Part shown: positions 1-7,949 of the stretch, one piece after another
How positions within the stretch are numbered: the stretch's first letter is position 1
How the letters are laid out: each line of letters begins with the position of its first letter
Origin: Microbacterium sp.
GTDB lineage: Bacteria > Actinomycetota > Actinomycetes > Actinomycetales > Microbacteriaceae
Direction: 5' to 3'
NCBI GenBank assembly: GCA_029267645.1
Contig: JAJUIM010000045.1
Location: 1-10,288 of the forward strand
Length of the DNA: 10,288 bases
The notes under the pieces: generated by a model
Told to the model about the DNA's origin: nothing
Seen by the model: the letters and a program-made list of their open reading frames with translations, nothing else
Databases searched by the model: none
Made by a program: the position numbers and the translations under genes

Positions 1-462
1 GACATGTTCCGCGTCGTGGCGGGCTCGCAGGCCGAGATCGTGATCGGGCACTGGCGCGGGCCGTCGGGCGACATGTACGCGCGCGCCGAGTACGCCGAGA
101 TCGGCCGCGAGGTCGCGCACGAGCTGCGCGAGCAGGTCGACTCGGCCGTCGCAGCGGGCGTGGATCCGTCGCGCATCGTGCTCGATCCCGGTATCGGCTT
201 CGCGAAGGCGGGCAAGCAGAACTGGCGCCTGCTACGCGAGCTCGACGCGATCACGTCGCTCGGCTTCCGCGTGCTCGTCGGCACGTCGCGCAAGCGCTTC
301 CTCACGAGCGCCCTCGGCGAGGATCCCTCGCGCGAGCGGCGCGACCTCGCGACCGCCACGACGAGCGCGCTCGCGCAGCGGGCGGGCGCGTGGGGCGTGC
401 GGGTGCACGACGTGACCTCGACGCGCGACGCGCTCGCCGTCGTCGATGAGTGGGACGGCTGA
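1..462 (+). CDS. folP: Dihydropteroate synthase, C-terminal part (5' end outside window)
   Basis: Condenses 6-hydroxymethyl-dihydropterin pyrophosphate with p-aminobenzoate to give dihydropteroate in cytosolic folate synthesis; it is the sulfonamide target. The frame is open from base 1, so the N-terminal half with the first DHPS signature is missing and only about 153 residues are visible. Seen: HWRGPSGDM, corresponding to the conserved MHxRG region; DPGIGFAK followed by N and LL; VLVGTSRKRFL, which carries the Lys/Arg of the pterin and sulfonamide pocket; and the terminal RVHDV, which supplies the Arg/His anion-binding pair. It ends in TGA whose last base is the A of the folB ATG, so the two are probably translationally coupled. 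It is followed by folB and folK in standard actinobacterial order. Identification is secure; only the upstream extent is unknown. Confidence 0.96.
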   Translation, partial: DMFRVVAGSQAEIVIGHWRGPSGDMYARAEYAEIGREVAHELREQVDSAVAAGVDPSRIVLDPGIGFAKAGKQNWRLLRELDAITSLGFRVLVGTSRKRFLTSALGEDPSRERRDLATATTSALAQRAGAWGVRVHDVTSTRDALAVVDEWDG

Positions 463-839
463 TGGATTCGATCGAGCTCATGGGCCTCACGGCATTCGGC
501 AGGCACGGCGTGTTCGACGCCGAGCGCCGCGACGGGCAGGACTTCGTGATCGACGTGCGCCTCGAGCTCGACACCCGCCCCGCAGCGTCGTCCGACGACG
601 TCGCCGACACGGTGCACTACGGCGAGCTGGCCGAGCGCATCGTCGCGATCGTGGGCGGCGATCCCGTCGACCTCATCGAGACGCTTGCGCAGCGCATCGC
701 GGGCGCGATCCTCGAGGATGAGCGCGTCCGGGCGACCGAGGTCGTCGTGCACAAGCCGCACGCGCCGATTCCGGCGCAGTTCGCCGACGTCGCGGTGCGG
801 ATCCGCCGCGTGCGCGACGCGGGGGAGGGCGCGGCGTGA
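462..839 (+). CDS. folB: Dihydroneopterin aldolase
   Basis: Converts 7,8-dihydroneopterin to 6-hydroxymethyl-7,8-dihydropterin and glycolaldehyde in folate synthesis; a cytosolic, normally octameric enzyme. The 125-residue length is typical. Seen from the chosen start: the N-terminal GRHGVF motif with Glu21, HYGEL with Tyr53, LIETLA with Glu73, and VHKPHAPI with Lys98. These line up with the substrate-anchoring Glu residues and the catalytic Tyr/Lys pair known in the S. aureus enzyme. The start is ATG 462, overlapping the folP TGA by one base. An in-frame GTG at 450 would add only four residues (VGRL) that the family does not need. The 3' end overlaps folK by four bases (GTGA). Expression is likely coupled to folP. 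No anomaly seen. Confidence 0.96.
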   Translation: MDSIELMGLTAFGRHGVFDAERRDGQDFVIDVRLELDTRPAASSDDVADTVHYGELAERIVAIVGGDPVDLIETLAQRIAGAILEDERVRATEVVVHKPHAPIPAQFADVAVRIRRVRDAGEGAA

Positions 840-1321
840 CGCCCGCGCGGGCCGTCGTCGCGCTCGGCGCGAACCTCGGCGACACGCGTGCGGCCCTCGA
901 CGAGGCCGTGCGCGAGCTGCGGGCGCTGCCGCTCACCTCGAAGGTCGTCTGCTCGACGCCGATCGCGTCGGTCGCCGTGACGCTCGACGGGCCGGATCCG
1001 TCGAAGCCCGGCTATCTCAACGCCGTCGCGCTCGTCGAGACGCGGCTCGCGCCGTCGATTCTCCTCGAGGCGCTGCACGCGATCGAGGAGCGCCACGGCC
1101 GCGTGCGCCGCGAGCGGTGGGGCGACCGCACGCTCGACCTCGACCTCATCGCGTACGGCGACGTCACGAGCGACGATCCGCGCCTGACGCTCCCGCATCC
1201 GCGCGCACACGAGCGCGACTTCGTGCTCGCGCCGTGGGCAGAGGTCGACCCCGACGCGATCCTGCCCGGGCGCGGACGCGTCGCCCGGCTGCGCGACGAG
1301 CTCGCGGCGGGGGCGTCGTGA
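836..1321 (+). CDS. folK: 2-amino-4-hydroxy-6-hydroxymethyldihydropteridine diphosphokinase (HPPK)
   Basis: Transfers pyrophosphate from ATP to 6-hydroxymethyl-7,8-dihydropterin, making the substrate of FolP. The 161-residue length is normal. Seen: N-terminal VVALGANLGD; YLNAVALVET, the conserved asparagine region; the HPPK signature RWGDRTLDLDLI at residues 94-105 with Asp101 and Asp103, equivalent to the metal-binding pair D95/D97 of E. coli HPPK; and LPHPRAHERDFVLAPWAEV, with the nucleotide-binding arginines. The start is GTG 836, inside the last codons of folB, and the end overlaps the next gene by another GTGA. With folP and folB it forms the core of a folate operon; folE is expected upstream of the window but is not visible. 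The C-terminus (after RVARLRDEL) is short and variable, as in relatives. Confidence 0.96.
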   Translation: MTPARAVVALGANLGDTRAALDEAVRELRALPLTSKVVCSTPIASVAVTLDGPDPSKPGYLNAVALVETRLAPSILLEALHAIEERHGRVRRERWGDRTLDLDLIAYGDVTSDDPRLTLPHPRAHERDFVLAPWAEVDPDAILPGRGRVARLRDELAAGAS

Positions 1322-1806
1322 AGCGCACCGCCCCGCTGACGCTCGTCGCGTGCGCCGTCGTAGGCGCGGCGGCGGGTGCTGTCGTCGACATCCTCCTCAC
1401 GGGGGCCGGCCGCGCGACGTTCACGCCGTCGGTCATGCTGCCGATCCTCCTCGTGGCGCTCGGCGTCGCGTGCCTCGCGCTCGCGTGGCCCATCCGCCGC
1501 TCGGTGAAGGATCCGCGTGCGCCGCGCGTGGACCCGTTCCGGGCCGTGCGCGTGGCCGCGCTCGCGAAGGCGTCGAGCATGCTGGGAGCGCTCGTCGGCG
1601 CCTTCGCGCTCGGCCTGCTCGGCTTCGTCCTCACACGTCCCGTGGTTCCCGCACTAGGCTCGATGACTGAGGCGATCGCCACAGCCGTCGGGGGAGCTGT
1701 CCTCGTCGTGCTGGCGCTGATCGCCGAGCACATGTGCACCCTCCCGAAGGATCCCGATGAGCGAGAGCCAGACGCCCCAGAACCCGGAGCCGAACCCGAG
1801 TTCTGA
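1318..1806 (+). CDS. DUF3180 family four-helix membrane protein
   Basis: A 162-residue integral membrane protein of unknown function. It is the actinobacterial DUF3180 protein that habitually follows folK (the equivalent of Rv3605c in M. tuberculosis). Seen: four hydrophobic segments at about residues 7-27, 40-62, 84-106 and 118-140. A conserved-looking cytosolic stretch, VDPFRAVRVAALAKASS, lies between helices 2 and 3, and RPVVPALGS follows helix 3. EHMCTLP comes just after helix 4, then an acidic, proline-rich tail. Start chosen: GTG 1318, overlapping the folK stop by four bases; the reading frame stays open far upstream, but those residues are arginine-rich antisense-like noise over folB and folK. 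The last 50 bases are shared in another frame with the next gene. A link to folate chemistry is suggested only by gene order. Confidence 0.88.
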   Translation: MKRTAPLTLVACAVVGAAAGAVVDILLTGAGRATFTPSVMLPILLVALGVACLALAWPIRRSVKDPRAPRVDPFRAVRVAALAKASSMLGALVGAFALGLLGFVLTRPVVPALGSMTEAIATAVGGAVLVVLALIAEHMCTLPKDPDEREPDAPEPGAEPEF

Positions 1807-2506
1807 GCCGAACGTCGCCCCGCCGGCCCCGGTCGCCCCGAACGAGGCGCCGGCCGACCCCGCGCCTCCTGCTCCCGTCCCGCCGCTCCGGCGTCGCCGC
1901 GAGAGCGAGGCCGCGCCCGCGGTCCCCGTCGCGCCGACGGCGCCCGACTTCCCCGCGTCGCGCGAGCCGATACCGGCGCCCGCCGAGCTCGACGAGGGCA
2001 CGTATCGCGGGATCCGCGAGCCGCGCCGCCGGGGCCTCGCGCTCGACGGCACGTGGCACCAGATCTCGCCCAAGTACGTCGTGTCGCAGTTCGTGCAGGA
2101 GGGCCTGCTGCTCGTCGTCGTCGCGGTCGCGGCGGCGGCCGTGTGGTACTTCACGGGCCAGTGGTGGCCGTGGATCGCGGGCGGCGCGATCATGCTCGTG
2201 CAGATCGTGAGCCTCGCGATCCTGCCGCGCCAGGCGAAGGCTCTCGGCTACATGCTGCGCGGCGACGACATCGTGTTCCGCAAGGGCATCCTGTGGCAGC
2301 GCATGGTCGCGGTGCCGTACGGGCGCATGCAGCTGATCGACATCACGCACGGCCCCCTCGACCGCATCTTCGGCGTCTCGAAGCTGAAGATGGTGACGGC
2401 GGCCGCCTCGACGGGCGTCGAGATCCCGGGCCTCGGGCAGCAGGCGGCGGAGGCGCTGCGCGATACGCTCATCGAGGTCGCCGAGACACGGAGGACCGGC
2501 CTGTGA
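1757..2506 (+). CDS. Membrane protein with one bacterial PH domain (YdbS-like, bPH_2/DUF304)
   Basis: A 249-residue membrane protein. Residues 1-75 are proline/alanine-rich and probably disordered and cytosolic. There is an LDGTWHQISP motif at 96-105, two transmembrane helices at about 116-133 and 140-156, and then a bPH_2-type domain at about 163-240. Its core VPYGRMQLIDITHGPLDRIFG is the usual 'R-x-Q-x-V/I ... P-x-x-R-x-x-G' pattern of the family (YdbS in Bacillus). Start: ATG 1757 with AAGG at 1747-1750, giving a 50-base overlap with the DUF3180 gene; the low-complexity tails of both proteins tolerate this. The stop overlaps the next GTG by four bases, so the pair is coupled and probably forms one complex. 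In B. subtilis ydbST is SigW-controlled and linked to resistance to antimicrobials from other bacilli. Whether that applies here is unknown. Confidence 0.88.
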   Translation: MSESQTPQNPEPNPSSEPNVAPPAPVAPNEAPADPAPPAPVPPLRRRRESEAAPAVPVAPTAPDFPASREPIPAPAELDEGTYRGIREPRRRGLALDGTWHQISPKYVVSQFVQEGLLLVVVAVAAAAVWYFTGQWWPWIAGGAIMLVQIVSLAILPRQAKALGYMLRGDDIVFRKGILWQRMVAVPYGRMQLIDITHGPLDRIFGVSKLKMVTAAASTGVEIPGLGQQAAEALRDTLIEVAETRRTGL

Positions 2507-4164
2507 CGACGCCGAGCCCGCAGCCGCAGCAGCCCGTTCCGCCGCAGGACGAGGTGCTGCCGGGCGGCGGAGCCAGCGAGCTCGCCGACGGCGAGTGGCA
2601 CCGCCTGCACCCGCTGACGCCCCTGTTCAAGGGCGGCCTCGTGCTCGTGATCGTGCTCGGCGTCGTGATCGCGAACATGCGCGATCGCCTCGTCTACATC
2701 GCGGTCGGCCTCTTCGCGCCCGAGCAGCTGCGCGGCGTCGACATCAGCTCGGAGGATCCGATCTCGTGGGCCGTCGACTGGACGGTCGCGAACGACATGA
2801 TCTTCCTCGTCGGCCTCGCGGTGCTCGCGGTCGTCGTCCTGTTCGTCTTCGCGTACTGGCTCGTGTGGCGGTTCCAGCAGTTCCGCATCACCGACGAGAA
2901 CGTCGAGGTCAAGAAGGGCATCATCTTCCGCTCGCAGCGACGCGCGCCGCTCGACCGCGTGCAGGGCGTCAACCTCACGCGTCCCTTCCCCGCACGCCTC
3001 ATCGGCATGGCGAAGCTGACGCTCGAAGGCGCGGGCACGGGCGCCGACGTCGCGCTCGAGTACCTCGCGACGGGGCGGGCCGAGCAGGTGCGCCGTGACA
3101 TCCTCCGCCTCGCGTCGGGGCTGCGCGAGGCGAAGGCTTCCTCGCGCCGTCGCGACGAGGAGGAGCGCCGCGGCATCGTCGACACCGTGAGCGAGGGCGT
3201 GACGGGGATCGTCACGGGCGTCGACCGCGACGACGTCGTGCCCGAGTCGGTCGTGCGGATCCCCATGGGGCGCCTCATCGGATCCCAGGCGATCACGGGC
3301 GCGCTCTGGGTGCTGTTCTTCCTCCTGCTGATCGTCGTCGGCGTCGTGATCCCCGTGACGCTCTTCGCCGACGGGCCCGAGAAGTGGATCATCCTCGCGA
3401 CGGCGGTGCTCGGCTCGGGCATCCCCATGGTGATCGCGGCATTCGCCGTCGTGTGGGGCGCCCTGCAGAAGGGGTTCCGCTACTCGATCGCGCCGACGCC
3501 CGACGGCGTGCGCGTCTCGAGCGGGCTGCTGACGACCGTGACGCGCACGATCCCGCCGGGGCGCGTGCACGCGGTCGAGATCACGCAGAACCTGTTGTGG
3601 CGGCCGTTCGGCTGGTGGAGCGTGCGCATCAACCGCATGGGCGGCATGAGCGCCTCGCAGCAGAACAGCGGCCAGGCCGCGACGGCTGCCGTCGTGCTGC
3701 CGGTCGGCACGCGGGCCGACGTCGAGCGCGTCGTGGCCCTGCTGCTGCCCGACGGCCCGGAGCGCGACGGGCAGTTCGTGTGGGAGCACGGGATCCTCGG
3801 CCCCCAGGACGAGGATCCGTTCACGACCGTGCCCGGTCGCGGCATGTTCTGGCACTGGCTGCAGCGGCGCCGGCTGGGCGTGCGCGTCACGGCCTACGCG
3901 ACGCTGATCCGCCGCGGCCGGCTGGGTCGCCGCCTCGCGATCTTCCCGCTCGCGCGCCTGCAGGGCGTCGCGGTCGGTCAGGGTCCGCTCGCGCGGATGC
4001 AGGATCTCGCGACGCTGCGCCTGCACGCCGTGCCAGGCCCCGTCTCGGGCGAGGTGAGCGCGCTCGACCGCGACGCCGCGCAGCGCCTCGCCGACGTCAT
4101 CGGCCGCGGCGCGATCGCGGCGGCGGAGCGCGACCACACGCACCGCTGGGCGAGCGTGGGCTGA
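2503..4164 (+). CDS. Membrane protein with three bacterial PH modules (YdbT-like)
   Basis: A 553-residue partner of the preceding gene. Seen in order: proline/glutamine-rich N-terminus (1-28); DGEWHRLHP at 29-37, matching the DGTWHQISP of its neighbour; helices at about 43-58 and 99-121; a first PH core (around 125-200, APLDRVQGVNLTR); a charged Arg/Glu-rich linker (205-225); helices at about 266-288 and 296-320; a second PH core (around 325-415, PPGRVHAVEITQNLLWRPFG); and a third PH-like core without its own helices (around 458-535, FPLARLQGVAVGQGP). This is the usual YdbT plan. Start: GTG 2503 in a GTGA overlap, with CGGAGG at 2489-2494 as a strong ribosome binding site; the frame is open further upstream but that part is a shadow of the previous gene. 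It ends seven bases from the convergent permease. Likely a membrane-stress or envelope protein; function inferred only from the family. Confidence 0.88.
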   Translation: MTTPSPQPQQPVPPQDEVLPGGGASELADGEWHRLHPLTPLFKGGLVLVIVLGVVIANMRDRLVYIAVGLFAPEQLRGVDISSEDPISWAVDWTVANDMIFLVGLAVLAVVVLFVFAYWLVWRFQQFRITDENVEVKKGIIFRSQRRAPLDRVQGVNLTRPFPARLIGMAKLTLEGAGTGADVALEYLATGRAEQVRRDILRLASGLREAKASSRRRDEEERRGIVDTVSEGVTGIVTGVDRDDVVPESVVRIPMGRLIGSQAITGALWVLFFLLLIVVGVVIPVTLFADGPEKWIILATAVLGSGIPMVIAAFAVVWGALQKGFRYSIAPTPDGVRVSSGLLTTVTRTIPPGRVHAVEITQNLLWRPFGWWSVRINRMGGMSASQQNSGQAATAAVVLPVGTRADVERVVALLLPDGPERDGQFVWEHGILGPQDEDPFTTVPGRGMFWHWLQRRRLGVRVTAYATLIRRGRLGRRLAIFPLARLQGVAVGQGPLARMQDLATLRLHAVPGPVSGEVSALDRDAAQRLADVIGRGAIAAAERDHTHRWASVG

Positions 4165-4181
4165 GCGGGCGTCAGACCCGC
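4165..4181. terminator. Short GC hairpin between convergent genes, possible weak bidirectional terminator
   Basis: GCGGG (4165-4169) and CCCGC (4177-4181) can pair around a seven-base loop. The hairpin starts directly after the bPH gene stop and covers the permease stop codon. The stem is only five base pairs and no T-run follows on either strand, so it is not a classical intrinsic terminator. It is listed because it is the only candidate between two convergent genes seven bases apart; Rho-dependent or overlapping termination is equally possible. Confidence 0.22.
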
Positions 4182-5557
4182 GTCTCGAGCTCGGGGCGCA
4201 CGCGGCCCTGCGGGCCGACGAACAGCGCGTAGGCGATCGAGAGCAGCACGATCCAGACGGCGCCGACGATGAGCGCCGACTGGCCCGATTCGGTGAACGC
4301 GAGGATCACGACGACGAAGGCCATGAACGCGAGCGCGAGGACGTTGATCCAGGGCCACAGCGGCATCGCGAAGCCGGCGCTGGGCGTCCCGTCTCGCCGC
4401 ATCTCGCGGCGCATGCCGTGGTGCGCGAGCAGGATCGACGCCCACGTGAGCACGGTCGCGAAGGTCGCGATCGAGGCGACGACGAGGAACAGCTGGTCGG
4501 GGATCCAGAGGTAGGCGAGGATCCCGAGCACACCGCACGCGGCGACGATCGTGACGGGCACGATGGGCACGCCCGAGCGCGACAGGCGGGTGAACGCGGC
4601 GGGGGCGTGGTGCTGCTTCGCGAGCCCGTACATCGTGCGGCTCGCGGCGTAGGTGATCGAGTTCATGGCCGACAGGGCGGCCGTGAGCACGACGAGGTTC
4701 ATGATGTGCGCGGCGGCGGGCACGCCGAGCTGCGCGAACACCTGCACGAAGGGCGACTCGCCGGAGCCGATCTCGGTCCACGGGATCAGCATGAGGATGA
4801 CGGCGAGCGTCGCGACGTAGAACAGCAGGATCCGCACGGGCACGGTGTTGACGGCCTTGGGGATCGAGCGGGCCGGGTCGGCCGTCTCCCCCGCGGTCAT
4901 GCCGAGCGTCTCGATGCCGCCGAACGAGAACACGACGATGCCGAGGCTCATGATGATGCCCCACACGCCGAACGGCGCGAAGCCGCCTGCGCCCTCGAAG
5001 AGGTTGTGCGGGCCGGGCTCGAAGCCGCCGAGGCTCACACCGAAGACGATGAGGCCGAGGCCGCCCGCGATCATCGCGATGATCGTCGCGACCTTGATGA
5101 TCGTGAACCAGAACTCGAACTCGCCGAAGACCTTCACGCGCAGGGCGTTGAGGCCGCAGATCAGCAGCAGGGCGGCCGCCATCCACACCCAGCCGGGGGT
5201 GTCGGGGTACCACATGCCCATGTAGCCCGCGACGGCCGTCATGTCGGCGATCGCGACGACGATCATCTCGAACGTGAAGGTCCAGCCCGTGAGGAACCCC
5301 AGGAACGGGCTGACGTAGCGACCCGTGTACTGCGCGAAGGAACCCGCGACGGGGTGGCGCACGGCCATCTCGCCGAGGGCGCGCATGACGGCGAACGCCG
5401 CGCAGCCCGCGATGACGTAGGCGATGAGCACGGCCGGTCCCGCAGCCTGAATCGTCTCGGACGAACCGTAGAACAGGCCCGTGCCGATCGCGGTCCCGAG
5501 TGCGATGAACCGGATGTGGCGCAGCGACAGGCTGCGGCCGAGCTGCGTGGAGGACAT
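4172..5557 (-). CDS. Amino-acid permease, AAT/APC family (ProY/HutT-like)
   Basis: A 461-residue polytopic transporter, most likely importing an amino acid with protons. Seen: the family's first-helix motif GTAIGTGLF at 21-29; RALGEMAV at 59-66; FTFEMIVVAIAD at 94-105; VKVFGEFEFWF at 141-151; and FSFGGIETLGMTAGE at 210-224 followed by DPARSIPKAV. About twelve hydrophobic helices are visible and the length is normal for the AA_permease family (PF00324). Compared from memory with E. coli permeases it looks closest to ProY/HutT types (for example IADxTA and YMGxWxP), suggesting proline or histidine, but substrate cannot be fixed from sequence. Start: ATG at 5557-5555 (MSSTQLGRS), with no ribosome binding site but a TACCCT box seven bases upstream, so perhaps leaderless. 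It runs against its neighbours and looks like an insertion into an otherwise conserved gene block. Confidence 0.92.
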   Translation of the reverse strand: MSSTQLGRSLSLRHIRFIALGTAIGTGLFYGSSETIQAAGPAVLIAYVIAGCAAFAVMRALGEMAVRHPVAGSFAQYTGRYVSPFLGFLTGWTFTFEMIVVAIADMTAVAGYMGMWYPDTPGWVWMAAALLLICGLNALRVKVFGEFEFWFTIIKVATIIAMIAGGLGLIVFGVSLGGFEPGPHNLFEGAGGFAPFGVWGIIMSLGIVVFSFGGIETLGMTAGETADPARSIPKAVNTVPVRILLFYVATLAVILMLIPWTEIGSGESPFVQVFAQLGVPAAAHIMNLVVLTAALSAMNSITYAASRTMYGLAKQHHAPAAFTRLSRSGVPIVPVTIVAACGVLGILAYLWIPDQLFLVVASIATFATVLTWASILLAHHGMRREMRRDGTPSAGFAMPLWPWINVLALAFMAFVVVILAFTESGQSALIVGAVWIVLLSIAYALFVGPQGRVRPELETRV

Positions 5558-5570
5558 CAGCGTGAGGGTA
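5558..5570 (-). promoter_or_regulatory. Putative leaderless promoter -10 box of the permease
   Basis: On the minus strand TACCCT (5570-5565) fits the actinobacterial -10 pattern TAnnnT and lies seven bases before the permease ATG, so transcription would begin at or next to the start codon. No convincing -35 box is seen at 17-18 bases. The 66-bp divergent gap (5558-5623) must also hold the DUF2520 promoter, for which only the weak CACGCT at 5611-5616 was found. Confidence 0.35.
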
Positions 5571-5623
5571 CTGGCACATGATCGACGGACGCCGCGAAGC
5601 CGGGGTGTGTCACGCTGGTGGGC

Positions 5624-6337
5624 ATGCAGCGCGAGGGACGTCTGGGCGTCGGGATCATCGGTGCGGGCCGCGTCGGCCCCGTGATCGGGGCGGCGCTCGC
5701 CGGGGCGGGGCACCAGATCACGGGCATCACGAGCGGATCCGACGACGACCGTGCGGCGGCCGTGCTGCCGGGGGCGCCGGTGCTCGACGCCCCCGAGGTG
5801 CTGCGCCGCAGCGAGCTCGTCGTGCTGGCCGTTCCGCGGGCCGAGCTCGCGGGCGTCGTGCGCGGCTTCGCGGAGGCCGGGCTGTGGCAGATGGGCCAGC
5901 TCGTGCTGCACACCGACGCCGCGCACGGCATCGAGGTGCTGCGCCCCGCGGCGGAGCGCGGCGCGATCCCGCTCGCCGTGCACCCGGCCATGACGTTCAC
6001 GGGCACGTCGATCGACCTGCGCCAGCTCGCGGCGACGTATGCGGCCGTGAGCGCTCCGGGCCCCGTGCTGCCGATCGCTCAGGCGCTCGCGGTCGAGCTC
6101 GGCTGCGAGCCCGTCGTCGTCGCGGAGGAGGACCGCGCGGCATACGCCGAGGCGATCGAGACGGCCACGCAGTTCTCGCGACAGATCGTGCAGCAGGCGA
6201 CGGGGATCCTGCGGGGCATCGGCGTCGAGAACCCCGGCGGCTTCCTGTCGTCGCTCGTGCGGTCGACGGTCGATCACGCGCTCGCGGAGGCGAGCCCCGC
6301 GATCCCCGACCTGCCGCCCGACCTCGAGCAGCAGTGA
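5624..6337 (+). CDS. Rossmann-fold DUF2520 protein
   Basis: A 237-residue cytosolic protein of the Rossmann-like plus DUF2520 family (M. tuberculosis Rv3603c type), function unestablished. Seen: an N-terminal dinucleotide-binding motif GAGRVG (GxGxxG) at residues 13-18; a second strand with [17 protein letters not shown], typical of dehydrogenase-like NAD(P) folds; HPAMTFTG in the middle, the DUF2520 hallmark; and an all-helical C-terminal half containing a VRSTVDHAL stretch, resembling 6-phosphogluconate-dehydrogenase-like C-terminal domains. Family members usually sit beside panC, so a role near pantothenate synthesis, perhaps ketopantoate reductase-like, has been an obvious guess; that is inference. 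Start: ATG 5624 (an in-frame GTG at 5618 adds two residues); no Shine-Dalgarno is evident, so initiation may be leaderless. Here panC is not next to it: lysS follows after 82 bp. Confidence 0.87.
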   Translation: MQREGRLGVGIIGAGRVGPVIGAALAGAGHQITGITSGSDDDRAAAVLPGAPVLDAPEVLRRSELVVLAVPRAELAGVVRGFAEAGLWQMGQLVLHTDAAHGIEVLRPAAERGAIPLAVHPAMTFTGTSIDLRQLAATYAAVSAPGPVLPIAQALAVELGCEPVVVAEEDRAAYAEAIETATQFSRQIVQQATGILRGIGVENPGGFLSSLVRSTVDHALAEASPAIPDLPPDLEQQ

Positions 6338-6372
6338 CGCCGGGCGGCTGTGGGCTCTCAGCGCGCGCCGCA

Positions 6373-6412
6373 TAGAATTGACTCCCGTCCGTCGCACCCG
6401 ATCGCGCAAGGA
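6373..6412 (+). promoter_or_regulatory. Putative lysS promoter -10 (TAGAAT) and ribosome binding site
   Basis: TAGAAT at 6373-6378 is a good -10 box in otherwise GC-rich DNA; no clear -35 is visible. It would give a leader of roughly 35 bases ending in AAGGA (6408-6412), seven bases before the lysS ATG. The leader is too short for a T-box or riboswitch. The remaining bases of the 6338-6419 gap show no obvious terminator for the DUF2520 gene. Confidence 0.5.
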
Positions 6413-6419
6413 AACCCGC

Positions 6420-7940
<1,521 letters not shown>

Positions 7941-7949
7941 GCGCACGGT

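Noticed and set aside
685..1317. Upstream extension of the DUF3180 reading frame through folB and folK
   Set aside because: Composition is Arg/Ala-rich noise and the hydrophobic protein begins cleanly at the GTG overlapping the folK stop.
2248..4143. 631-codon open frame on the minus strand across the bPH genes
   Set aside because: It is antisense to a well-supported gene pair, is dominated by Arg/His/Asp/Ala with no domain, and is the usual long mirror frame of GC-rich coding DNA.
4418..5581. 387-codon plus-strand open frame across the permease
   Set aside because: Highly charged, low-complexity product antisense to a clear twelve-helix transporter; no start signal or family motif.
6338..6419. 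T-box or riboswitch in front of lysS
   Set aside because: The leader after the likely -10 box is only about 35 bases, too short, with no T-box sequence or terminator.
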